From: a virus
Strand: one strand, 5' to 3'
Virus record (IMG/VR): IMGVR_UViG_3300019888_000001
Coordinates: 1-64,000 of that record
Length of the DNA: 64,000 nucleotides
In this document: piece by piece, positions 8,218-17,873 of the stretch
Numbering within the stretch: position 1 is the first letter of the stretch
Layout: the number at the start of each line of letters is the position of its first letter
The notes under the pieces: generated by a model
What the model saw: only the letters and a program-made list of their open reading frames with translations
Databases searched by the model: none
Told to the model about the DNA's origin: nothing
Position numbers and translations under genes: made by a program

Positions 8218-10395
8218 ATGGCCAGCAAAGACGCAACCAGACCTACTCCGACTTCGAACCTTTATGGACCGAGCAATCAAGCAGCCGGTAAGCCGTACGT
8301 TCACCAGTTCGCTAGCCCCGATCTAACTGACCGTATTCTTTCGGTTAGACAAGATAGCCGAAGCGGGGGTTTCGTGTTGCCGGATCAAGGCGATCCTTAT
8401 GCAGGGCCCGATTCTGCTGATTTCCAAGGTTTTGTGTTCTCTACTGCGGAGCCAATTCCACAGATGCCGGGGTGGTGGTATTTATTTTACGTTAATGAGA
8501 GGCGTAATCAGAACCGTTATAACTACAAAATTGAGTACAAATACGTAGACCGGGATTACCCAACTGTAATTCGAACATACGTTCTCCTTCGCGGAAGTAT
8601 AAAAGAGCCTACCGCGGATGAAACCGATCCTGTATTTAACGGCACGGTCAACCCTAAAGACCCAGACATAGCAACTAAACTCGGGATCGATCCTGCTATA
8701 GCGCTAGTATTAACTGACCACAAACTCATTCGGTTTGAGAATGACCCTATCATTGATGCGCTGTTTGTAGGAGTTGAAAGAACATACGAACGGCTGCCCG
8801 GCCCTGTTATAACCTCGTATGAGGAAAATCAATTTCAACAAAAAGTAACTGTTCAGACGCAGGAGGTTATGCAAAGTCCTCCGCCTGCTCTTTCGGCCGT
8901 AGTAGAGAAGTCCACGCAAGAACGAACCGGAACAGCGAAGGCTAAAAATACGAGCGCCGCTACGCCTGATGTGTTCCCGAATTCCAAACTGAGCACTTTA
9001 ATCCCATCCATGACCAGAGAGTTGTGGCTAGGAGGATTCTTCGAACAATCGGATTCCGAAGTAACAGCAGGGCAAGTTTCCCAACCAACAATTTCCACCG
9101 GGACCTATCAAATTGATACAGTCCAAGAAACTGAATTTAAAAGGCGGACAGATGTCCATTCTATTCCGCTCCCCCAAACCCGCAATCACCAAGAGGTAGT
9201 CTCCACCTTCGGCGGCGGCGTCGTAACCGAGACGCTTCAAATTGACGTTCCTTCATCTGGTTTGGTAGCCGAGGGAGGCTACTTGGTGACTGAATCACAT
9301 ATGCGTAATCTTGCAGATTTCGGCCGAATTAAAAAGAAAACAGCTCTGCCGGCGGGATCACAATGGCCTACTCTTCACGAAGAGAAAGTCTTAACTGAAG
9401 GAATTTATGCGGGTATAAAAATTCTTATCGACAAAAAATACGTCCCTGCAGGAACAAACCCAGACGGCTCGGCAGTTAATCCAAACGGGTCTACGCCGTC
9501 TCCTACGATTTATACTCCAAATCCAGGCGGGTACACGGATATGATGCCGCACGATAGGTGGAAGACTATTCAAGTCACCAGTAGTCTTGTTCCTAGTTCC
9601 CTTCCTGGGCCTCTCACTTATGCAGGGTCTCACCCTCTCCAAATTCCGCCTACCCTTCTTTCAATACAAGGCGTATACGGAGACCGCGGCGGAAGTTCCT
9701 TCTCGGTATCAAATGACGGTACTAAAAACGAGAGCGTATCTATGGCAACTGATAGCGGGCCCCTGGGATCAATTACTCACACAAGTATTGAAGGTTTTCG
9801 GGGGATGGCTATTGCACAGATCACGAGAATTTTTTCGTTAACTGCCCCGCAGTATGCAAACGGAGTTGTTTCCCTTACCCTTCCATCTGGTGCGCCACTC
9901 AATATTCCTTTTGTTCCTTTTGGATTACTGGCTGCTGGTGGCACTGCCGTTATGCGAAGTGTTTATTCACGTTTTACACAAAATATGGGAGGCGATACGG
10001 GTGGGGTTTTGCAGGAATGGGGCGCGTCGAATACTGGCCAAATCCGGGTCCAAACCACCGAATTTAGGCCGATGTTTACCGGGCAATTCTTAGCCGCATC
10101 GGGGGCCCCAGCTGGAGTCCCGTTCACGCTTGATTCATTTACAGGTGCTACTTCGATTGTTAATGGAAATGTTAATGGATATGAGGCGGCAACATCAGAT
10201 GGGGTATACTCTTTTGTGGGAGCTTTTCAGCCCGGAAATACATGTACTTTAACCATTAATATTCCTCGAAGTTCCCCGGCTTTTGCGCCTGCTCCTGGAA
10301 CTCTGGTTCCTGTTGCGTTTGAAAGTGCAGAATGGCGATTTGGCGTTTGGGTTATTCATTTAGTAAGCGCTATTGTTCCAGTAATCCTCCCATGA
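8218..10395 (+). CDS. Large virion structural protein
   Basis: 725 residues from the ATG of MASKDATRPTPTSNLYG; a TTG four codons upstream is the alternative start. The N-terminal 200 residues contain an aromatic-rich region (MPGWWYLFYVNERRNQNRYNYKIEYKYVDRD has several Trp and Tyr), and the rest is beta-rich with Thr, Ser, Pro and Gly. I recognise no enzyme motif. Size and position among fibre and structural genes suggest a baseplate, tail spike or adhesin component. Its stop overlaps the next start as ATGA. Confidence 0.6.
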   Translation: MASKDATRPTPTSNLYGPSNQAAGKPYVHQFASPDLTDRILSVRQDSRSGGFVLPDQGDPYAGPDSADFQGFVFSTAEPIPQMPGWWYLFYVNERRNQNRYNYKIEYKYVDRDYPTVIRTYVLLRGSIKEPTADETDPVFNGTVNPKDPDIATKLGIDPAIALVLTDHKLIRFENDPIIDALFVGVERTYERLPGPVITSYEENQFQQKVTVQTQEVMQSPPPALSAVVEKSTQERTGTAKAKNTSAATPDVFPNSKLSTLIPSMTRELWLGGFFEQSDSEVTAGQVSQPTISTGTYQIDTVQETEFKRRTDVHSIPLPQTRNHQEVVSTFGGGVVTETLQIDVPSSGLVAEGGYLVTESHMRNLADFGRIKKKTALPAGSQWPTLHEEKVLTEGIYAGIKILIDKKYVPAGTNPDGSAVNPNGSTPSPTIYTPNPGGYTDMMPHDRWKTIQVTSSLVPSSLPGPLTYAGSHPLQIPPTLLSIQGVYGDRGGSSFSVSNDGTKNESVSMATDSGPLGSITHTSIEGFRGMAIAQITRIFSLTAPQYANGVVSLTLPSGAPLNIPFVPFGLLAAGGTAVMRSVYSRFTQNMGGDTGGVLQEWGASNTGQIRVQTTEFRPMFTGQFLAASGAPAGVPFTLDSFTGATSIVNGNVNGYEAATSDGVYSFVGAFQPGNTCTLTINIPRSSPAFAPAPGTLVPVAFESAEWRFGVWVIHLVSAIVPVILP

Positions 10396-11146
10396 TTGAA
10401 GACGAATTAGAGCAACCGCAAGAAGGTTCTGCAGGGTATCAAGCTCCCAATAACCCTCCTGACCCGATAGAAGACGCCCCTACGGATACTGATACTGGCG
10501 AGCAAGCGCTTGATGACCTGCGTGAAGCTACCCCGGCTTGGATAGACCAACCTCAACCGGGGGCCGCTGGGTTTAAAGCCCCAAACTCGAGTGACCAAGC
10601 GATCCAATATCCGCATTTATTTTCCAATAAATCGGATTACACGGCACCGTTTCCGGAAACTTTGCCAGCAGATCAAGTTATTGAGACCACGACAGCAGCC
10701 GACCAAACTAACGAGTATAGCTTTGAATTAGAACTAGACTCTATCGATACAGAGGCTTATACGATAGACATCCATGTTGGATATGGAGAGATAAACGATA
10801 CCCCGCCGGACGGTATGACGGGAGCAGACGACTACATCTTAACTATTCCCGGGGCGGCGGACGGCACCGAAATTTACGCCGTGGTTACTTATAACACGGA
10901 CACGCTTGCAATTACTTCGCGATCTTTAGGTTTTAATTTTTCTGTGCCAGACTCCACTTTTGGAACACTATACGTACCAATCGGATATGTAGATATCGCG
11001 TATGCTCCAACGACCGGTGCTATTACAGAAGTGAATCCTCATAATCGGCACTGCGGTGATATCAATGTTGCCTTTGTTTACGGCATTGTATCAGCAGCAC
11101 GAGCCGTATTTACGCTACAACAATTAAGCGACCCTGTAGCGGTGAC

Positions 11147-11150
<4 letters not shown>
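10392..11150 (+). CDS. Structural protein, unknown
   Basis: 252 residues from the ATG overlapping the previous stop. The N-terminal third is acidic and Pro-rich, with two similar short blocks (PQEGSAGYQAPN and PQPGAAGFKAPN), probably a repeated docking peptide. The remainder is beta-rich. It ends in an ATGA overlap. Its position between two structural genes suggests a virion protein made in fixed ratio with its neighbours. Confidence 0.55.
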
Positions 11151-13604
<2,454 letters not shown>

Positions 13605-13608
<4 letters not shown>

Positions 13609-14012
13609 GCGGGTATACCAGTAGAAGGCAACCCTTGCTTTAGCGCTTCCTGCGCCGTGGTAGGAGCTGGCCCTGGTGTAGTAGATTCTTCGCCTTCGGG
13701 TTCTTCGCCTTCGGATTCTGTTTCCTCTTCCTCTGGCTTAACGGCGGCGCCATCTACGGCAACCAAACACAAACTCTTACCATTTTCGCCGAGTTTTAAA
13801 GTTGCTAAAGCCTGAAATGTTTTGCCTCCGGCCTTTGCATCTTCGGGGGGTTGAAAATTGGCAGGGAGAGGAAACTCAATATACTTTCCTTCATCTTTAT
13901 CCTGATCCGCCGTGGGTTCCGGTTCGGAGGATGCATCTGGCAGATTAGGAGATCGGGGGGGAACAGCCGCGGCAATCATGCTAGCAGGGTCGGAAGGAGG
14001 TGTGTCAGCCAT
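13605..14012 (-). CDS. Acidic low-complexity protein
   Basis: 135 residues, strongly acidic and Pro/Glu-rich (a run alternating EEEETESEGEEPEGEE) with a short predicted beta core in the middle (TFQALATLKLGENGKSLCLVAVDG). No known domain. It is coupled to the BppU-like gene downstream and has its own leaderless-type promoter. Possibly a head or connector accessory protein. Confidence 0.5.
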
Positions 14013-14017
14013 ACCTT

Positions 14018-14045
14018 ATTGTAACAATAATTAAATTAAGAGCAA
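14018..14045 (-). promoter_or_regulatory. Promoter, leaderless type, divergent
   Basis: Minus strand TTGCTC, 16-bp spacer, TACAAT, 5 nt before the ATG at 14012. It lies back to back with the + strand promoter at 14054-14082. Confidence 0.5.
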
Positions 14046-14053
14046 GAAATCAT

Positions 14054-14082
14054 TTGCTTGAAAGGTAAATCGAGCGTATACT
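14054..14082 (+). promoter_or_regulatory. Promoter of an HNH gene, leaderless type
   Basis: TTGCTT, 17-bp spacer, TATACT, 5 nt before the ATG at 14088. The HNH gene therefore carries its own promoter in a region otherwise read from the other strand. Confidence 0.55.
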
Positions 14083-14087
14083 ACTAC

Positions 14088-14507
14088 ATGGGAAAAATGA
14101 CTAAAGAATGGTGGAAGAAGTATACCAAAACACCCAAAAGGCAAGCTTGGACTAAAAAATATATCCGTTCTCCAAAACGCAAGGCTTTTGTTAAAAAATA
14201 TTGTAATCGACCCGAAGTTAAAGCGCGTCGTGCTCTTGAGCGACTGCGCCTTAAAGAAGCTTGCTTTAAACATTATTGTGCTGGAGAACCACATTGTATG
14301 TGCCCCGGTTGCCCCATAATTAATATAGTTTTGCTAGATCTAGATCATATTAATAATGATGGAGCAAAGCATCGCCGTGAGACAAACTGTAGAAGGGGTG
14401 TTCCTTTATATTCTTGGTTAAAAACCAGAAATTATCCACCAGGATTTCAAGTACTATGCTGTAATTGTCATAGAGCAAAAACAGCTAAAATTACATGTCA
14501 GCATTAG
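14088..14507 (+). CDS. HNH homing-type endonuclease
   Basis: 139 residues. Basic N-terminal arm, then a zinc-type HNH module: CFKHYCAGEPHCMCPGC, LLDLDHINNDGAKHRRE, and VLCCNCHRAK. It belongs to the same subgroup as the proteins at 16743-17153, 17493-17873 and 50967-51539 (all with DHING/DHINN and a late C-x-NC pair). It is inserted in the + orientation between two minus-strand structural genes and has its own promoter. The ATG chosen is the one 5 nt after the -10; another ATG lies three codons later. Confidence 0.85.
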   Translation: MGKMTKEWWKKYTKTPKRQAWTKKYIRSPKRKAFVKKYCNRPEVKARRALERLRLKEACFKHYCAGEPHCMCPGCPIINIVLLDLDHINNDGAKHRRETNCRRGVPLYSWLKTRNYPPGFQVLCCNCHRAKTAKITCQH

Positions 14508-14529
14508 CCCTTTAATGCGCAAGTATATT

Positions 14530-14925
14530 TTAATGTAAGTGCGTCGCCACACCGTGAAAATGATAAGGCACTTTCGCTTTATTCGCCATATATACATCAC
14601 AATTTCTCCAGGGGCGCTCAACCCACATATCCTGATGTAATTGTATAAATTTATCACTAATTTTAATACAACCCAAATATGGTGTACAGTCGCCGTCCTT
14701 ATACCCGCAACCACACCAAAGTTCAGAACAATTCCACATCTCTGTAAGATAATGAAATGAAGGAACAACATCGTGCTCAACATTTATAAACGTTAAACCT
14801 TCCTCCCATCGCTTTATAAAATAACGACTATAAGAAAGCTCATCAGTCATAGGCACAAAAATAGCATCTGGCACCGCGAGCAAGGTTCCTACCCGCAAGT
14901 GCGTAAAGGGAACAAAAATTTTTAT
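14530..14925 (-). CDS. Glycosyltransferase-like protein, ATA start proposed
   Basis: 131 residues if translation begins at the ATA codon that overlaps the previous stop (ATAA), giving I/MKIFVPFTHLRVGTLLAVPDA. The first conventional start (TTG at 14898) would cut off this well-formed strand. Motifs FVPMTDELSYSRYFIKRW, FINVEHDVVP (acidic pair reminiscent of a GT-A DxD region) and a Cys-rich segment (WNCSELWCGCGYKDGDC) suggest a nucleotide-sugar transferase or a related fold, but essential residues cannot be confirmed. It belongs with the several glycan genes of this phage. Confidence 0.55.
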   Translation of the reverse strand: MKIFVPFTHLRVGTLLAVPDAIFVPMTDELSYSRYFIKRWEEGLTFINVEHDVVPSFHYLTEMWNCSELWCGCGYKDGDCTPYLGCIKISDKFIQLHQDMWVERPWRNCDVYMANKAKVPYHFHGVATHLH

Positions 14926-15209
14926 ACGCCTTGAGGCGTGAATGTGGCTAATCCAACTTGAGCCTTACCATTTGGGCATATAGCGTGAATTTCGTCTCCT
15001 GGTTGAAGTTCTCCTTCAAGGACGTCTGACATATCAAAAGGTAAAGCACCAAGAAGTTCATAGGTTTTATTTGCTCTAACTAAAACCACAATGACAAGGT
15101 CGCTCGATGATAAGCGTCCAATAAATACCCACATTACAGGATCAGGAATAGTATAAATCAAAGTATCCGTGGGCCCAACCGTGACTACGTTTGAAGAGAA
15201 CGAAAACAT
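14922..15209 (-). CDS. Small beta-rich structural protein
   Basis: 95 residues, mostly predicted beta strand (TLIYTIPDPVMWVFIGRL, LVIVVLVRANKTYELL). No motif. It lies just downstream of the major capsid gene and its terminator, with its own promoter, so it may be a head decoration or minor structural protein. Confidence 0.5.
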   Translation of the reverse strand: MFSFSSNVVTVGPTDTLIYTIPDPVMWVFIGRLSSSDLVIVVLVRANKTYELLGALPFDMSDVLEGELQPGDEIHAICPNGKAQVGLATFTPQGV

Positions 15210-15215
15210 GTTATA

Positions 15216-15243
15216 AATATATTTGATTTTTATAATAAGGCAA
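15216..15243 (-). promoter_or_regulatory. Promoter, leaderless type
   Basis: Minus strand TTGCCT, 16-bp spacer, TATATT, 6 nt before the ATG at 15209. Confidence 0.45.
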
Positions 15244-15290
15244 GAAGCATTCGGGAAGAATACTACGTAACTTTTGTGTTATAAACCAAA

Positions 15291-15318
15291 AGTGCCCTGG
15301 GCCTTAACCCAGGGCACT
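15291..15318 (-). terminator. Rho-independent terminator after the capsid gene
   Basis: A perfect 11-bp stem (AGTGCCCTGGG / CCCAGGGCACT) with a 6-nt loop. On the minus strand it lies ~20 nt past the capsid stop and is followed by CTTTTGG, a short T tract. It separates capsid transcription from the next promoter. Confidence 0.8.
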
Positions 15319-15338
15319 AATGTTAATTCGTTAAAGAA

Positions 15339-16602
15339 TTAGGATGTGCAGCCTGCGATCACTTGACCTGCGGGCGCGCAACGTAAGTGACGAACCGCAA
15401 ACGCCAGATCTTGCCGTTCTAACTTAATGCCATAGGCAAAAAGCGCGCGGAAGAATCCGATGTTACGATCGATGTTACATATGCGATCAGGAATGTTGCG
15501 CCACACAAACTCCCCCGCCCAACTGTATTCCGGCTCATATGTCATATTGCCGACGTTACCTTGGGGTTTAGGAATAAGTACGCGTAACACGTCGTCGTGG
15601 TAAATGAGCGTATCTTCATACGCAGCATTCGTGTAGATCGGGTCTACATTCCACTTGTTGCCGCGGGTTGCGGCAGACGCGACATACGGGTAGCGGCGCA
15701 CATACGCCCCAGCCGGGATGTCGAAGTGAGGCGGAAACTGGACCGCTGCAAAAATGAACCCGTGGTAAACTTTACCCCCGAGACCAATCTTGCTAACCAA
15801 AATGCCTTTGTCGTCTACGACAGACGCATATTGGAAGTCGTTCCTGTTGTTAGCATCTTGCTTCTTTAGCGCGTTGAAGGTGTAGGTAGAACCCACGGCC
15901 GTATAGACCGGGCTTCCATCTTCTACAACCGCTGTGGGCTTGATGCTTCCACCGTTGTATTGCAGTTGCTGGTGAATGTTTTCCAGAATACCAAACGTCA
16001 AGGGTGACGTAGGCGGTCTGTTACTATTCATCGTCGCCAATGTGGCGACATCCAGACTTGAATTCGCGGTGATGTAATTACCAACCGCGTTCATATACTC
16101 GTTTTGGTATGTGTTTGACCACACCCATTTGCTGTTTTCAGCAAGAACTCGAGTAACGTTCTTTACTTGATCCATGACTTGCCACTGAAACCGCAGATCG
16201 TCCAAACAGATATCAGGACTGTTAACAGCCGCTTTGTTAAGCGTGACTGTCAAAGTCGTAACACCGAATGAATCAATGTTGTGGTTTGCAGTGATGCCGC
16301 ATGCACCAGTACCTACTAGATTGTTCGAATCTCCACCCGAGCCGCCTACTAAAGACGAACTACGAGTTGCGAAAGATTGGAAAAACCCCGGAGCGTTAAC
16401 GTTATCTGTGATAATAGAACGCTCATAAATCGGATAAGTGTACTGAAACCCTGCACCGTCAAAGCCACGGCTCTTTAGGAAGCCGTTTAATATAAAAATC
16501 GCTATCTTGAATCATCTTAACTACATCATTCCTTACAAGAAGGGATAGATCTAGAAACAAATTTTCAAGGCTAGCGCATGTTTCTCCACTTGGACCTGCC
16601 AT
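15339..16602 (-). CDS. Major capsid protein, made by +1 frameshift
   Basis: Two minus-strand frames together give a 420-residue protein. Frame 1 starts at the ATG at 16602 (MAGPSGETCASLENLFLDL) and stops after 47 codons with CTT TGA C at 16464-16458. Frame 2 (+1) reads on through the same site as GAC GGT GCA and stays open for 373 codons (DGAGFQYTYPIYERS, then the long capsid body ending VIAGCTS). Frame 2 has no ATG, GTG or TTG between its last upstream stop and residue ~69 of that stretch, so it cannot be started independently at a sensible place. Position after terminase, portal and scaffold, length, and the strong terminator behind it all point to the major head protein. CTT TGA C is the RF2 frameshift heptamer. 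An assembly indel is the alternative. Confidence 0.75.
16458..16464 (-). other. Putative programmed +1 frameshift site (CUU UGA C)
   Basis: The in-frame stop of the short capsid reading frame is embedded in CTT TGA C, identical to the slippery heptamer of bacterial prfB, where tRNA-Leu slips from CUU to UUU and GAC is read next. Here that slip restores the capsid frame precisely. A strong upstream Shine-Dalgarno-like stimulator as in prfB is not evident; only AAAGAG lies about 6 nt before CTT. Confidence 0.6.
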
Positions 16603-16631
16603 GATTTTATATACCTCATATAAAATTTTTA

Positions 16632-16665
16632 CTGAAGAAATTCCTACTACAATAGTAGGCTTCAG
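16632..16665 (-). promoter_or_regulatory. Hairpin in the capsid leader
   Basis: Outer CTGAAG/CTTCAG and inner CCTACTA/TAGTAGG pair around a 3-nt loop with one 5-nt bulge, ending 30 nt before the capsid ATG. An AT-rich TATATA sits 5 nt before that ATG. The hairpin may end the upstream HNH transcript or shape the capsid mRNA leader. A second weaker inverted repeat (CCCGG/CCGGG) lies ~10 nt further upstream. Confidence 0.5.
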
Positions 16666-16742
16666 TCTTTCCCGGGAGCGAATTTCCGGGCGAACATTTA
16701 ACGATGGCGCGTTATGGCCGCGTTCTCTATGCCGATAACTAC

Positions 16743-17153
16743 TTACGACACAGGATAATGAGTGTCAAGTAATTTTTTATGAGGACAAACCCCGTAAGCT
16801 CCGATAGCCTGATTGCAGTTATGACATAGCACTCTATAGCCGGACGGCCAGTTACGAACTCTAAGCCAGACATAAAAATTCTTTCCACCGGGGTTATTAA
16901 TTTCCTTACGATGCTGTTTTCCGCCTCCATTGATATGATCAATAGCTAAAAACTCAATCATGTTTTCTCCACAACATGCACACATAGGAGGATCGCCTCC
17001 ATAATGGCTGAAGCATTCGGCTTTTAACTTTAAATACCAACGCCTATGAACCGCTTTACCTTTTAGAGATTGCCGGTATTTGCGAATAGACGCCTTACCT
17101 TTTTCAGATTGTTCCCACTTTTTGGCGGCTCTTTTATGCGCTTCTGTGCTCAT
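16743..17153 (-). CDS. HNH homing-type endonuclease
   Basis: 136 residues. Basic N-terminal arm (SLKGKAVHRRWYLKLKAE), then CFSHYGGDPPMCACCGE, FLAIDHINGGGKQHRKE and VLCHNCNQAIGAYG, a complete zinc-type HNH module. Own promoter, leaderless geometry. It sits between the capsid leader and two small genes, so a cleavage site in the neighbouring capsid/scaffold region of related phages is plausible. Confidence 0.88.
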   Translation of the reverse strand: MSTEAHKRAAKKWEQSEKGKASIRKYRQSLKGKAVHRRWYLKLKAECFSHYGGDPPMCACCGENMIEFLAIDHINGGGKQHRKEINNPGGKNFYVWLRVRNWPSGYRVLCHNCNQAIGAYGVCPHKKLLDTHYPVS

Positions 17154-17158
17154 GGTTT

Positions 17159-17188
17159 ACATTACCACAAACCAGTACAATTTGTCAA
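17159..17188 (-). promoter_or_regulatory. Promoter of an HNH gene, leaderless type
   Basis: Minus strand TTGACA, 18-bp spacer, TAATGT, 5 nt before the ATG at 17153. Confidence 0.6.
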
Positions 17189-17194
17189 CAGAAA

Positions 17195-17371
17195 TCAGTG
17201 CTTCCAGGATCGCGCAACTTTGGCAAAATTGGCTCTCTTGCGCACTGCCGGGTCGGTCGAAGCCAGACCATGCATAATCTGGTCCATCGTAAGCTTCTTC
17301 CCTTTCTTGACCCCAAGATCACGATGAAGCCGGTCTTCGTGAGATTTCTTAATATGAATCCCGGATGCCAT
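17195..17371 (-). CDS. Small basic protein
   Basis: 58 residues (MASGIHIKKSHEDRLHRDL ... ARSWKH), rich in Lys, Arg and His, helical. It overlaps the stop of the upstream small membrane gene by one base (TAATG). No family recognised; the composition would suit nucleic-acid or capsid-interior binding. Confidence 0.6.
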   Translation of the reverse strand: MASGIHIKKSHEDRLHRDLGVKKGKKLTMDQIMHGLASTDPAVRKRANFAKVARSWKH

Positions 17372-17481
17372 TACTTCTTCTGAAACTTAGCTTTGAGATA
17401 GGCAACACCAGCGGCTATTTGGGTTGACCCTAAATACCCGGCAGCAACACCTATAATTAGACCTAAGATAAAACCAATCAT
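17371..17481 (-). CDS. Tiny single-pass membrane protein
   Basis: 36 residues: MIGFILGLIIGVAAGYLG forms one Gly-rich membrane helix, followed by a basic tail (YLKAKFQKK). It resembles the 45-residue protein at 30911-31048 (MIAFVIGLVLGGVAGFFIG). Its promoter at 17487-17515 has a -10 5 nt before the ATG. Confidence 0.6.
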   Translation of the reverse strand: MIGFILGLIIGVAAGYLGSTQIAAGVAYLKAKFQKK

Positions 17482-17486
17482 ACACT

Positions 17487-17515
17487 ACTCTATTACCTAG
17501 GAAGCGCCCCGTCAA
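17487..17515 (-). promoter_or_regulatory. Promoter inside the displaced scaffold tail
   Basis: Minus strand TTGACG, 17-bp spacer, TAGAGT, 5 nt before the ATG at 17481. The -35 lies in codons for KLDGALPR at the end of the HNH gene and the spacer covers its stop. The corresponding scaffold codons (KLEGVLPK) lack this -35, which suggests the HNH-linked copy is the original 3' end. Confidence 0.55.
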
Positions 17516-17873
17516 GTTTGGACTTCAGCATCTCAGCTGCCGCAGCCCTGGCGCAACCGCAGTTACAATTAAAGCACAAAACTCGCAGTTCGTCGGGAAA
17601 CTTATTTTTAACCAAATAAAAATACTGATCGCCGCCTCTAGTTCGTCTTTTTGCGCTTCCGCCACCATTTATGTGATCTAAAGTCAACCAAAGCATATTA
17701 GAAGTTCGACACCCGCATTCACAAGAACAACGAGGAGTATTGCCTCCATAATGACGGAAACAAGCAAGTTTGCGTAGTAAATAACTTTTTTTATTTGAAG
17801 CTTGCCTTTTGGCTTTTGTAAGTGGATTACGCCAGCGCAAAAGACCTTTTAAACGATAATAGTTTTTTGTCAT
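17493..17873 (-). CDS. HNH endonuclease fused to a scaffold-like C-terminal tail
   Basis: 126 residues. HNH module: CFRHYGGNTPRCSCECGC, LWLTLDHINGGGSAKRR, VLCFNCNCGCARA. Immediately after the last cysteines it ends AAAAEMLKSKLDGALPR, matching the end of the upstream scaffold protein, TAAEMLKAKLEGVLPK. It starts directly behind the scaffold stop (TAAATG). The simplest reading is insertion of the nuclease near the 3' end of the scaffold gene, with the original tail now read as part of the nuclease and a replacement tail on the scaffold. Confidence 0.85.
   Translation of the reverse strand: MTKNYYRLKGLLRWRNPLTKAKRQASNKKSYLLRKLACFRHYGGNTPRCSCECGCRTSNMLWLTLDHINGGGSAKRRTRGGDQYFYLVKNKFPDELRVLCFNCNCGCARAAAAEMLKSKLDGALPR

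Noticed and set aside
8004-8291. 95-codon + frame bridging the HNH gene and the large structural gene
   Set aside because: It lies mostly inside both genes in another frame. The stretch from 8105 to 8217 might be a relic of sequence displaced by the HNH gene, but I found no matching partner.
14454-14783. 109-codon minus-strand frame
   Set aside because: Shadow of the glycosyltransferase-like gene in another frame.
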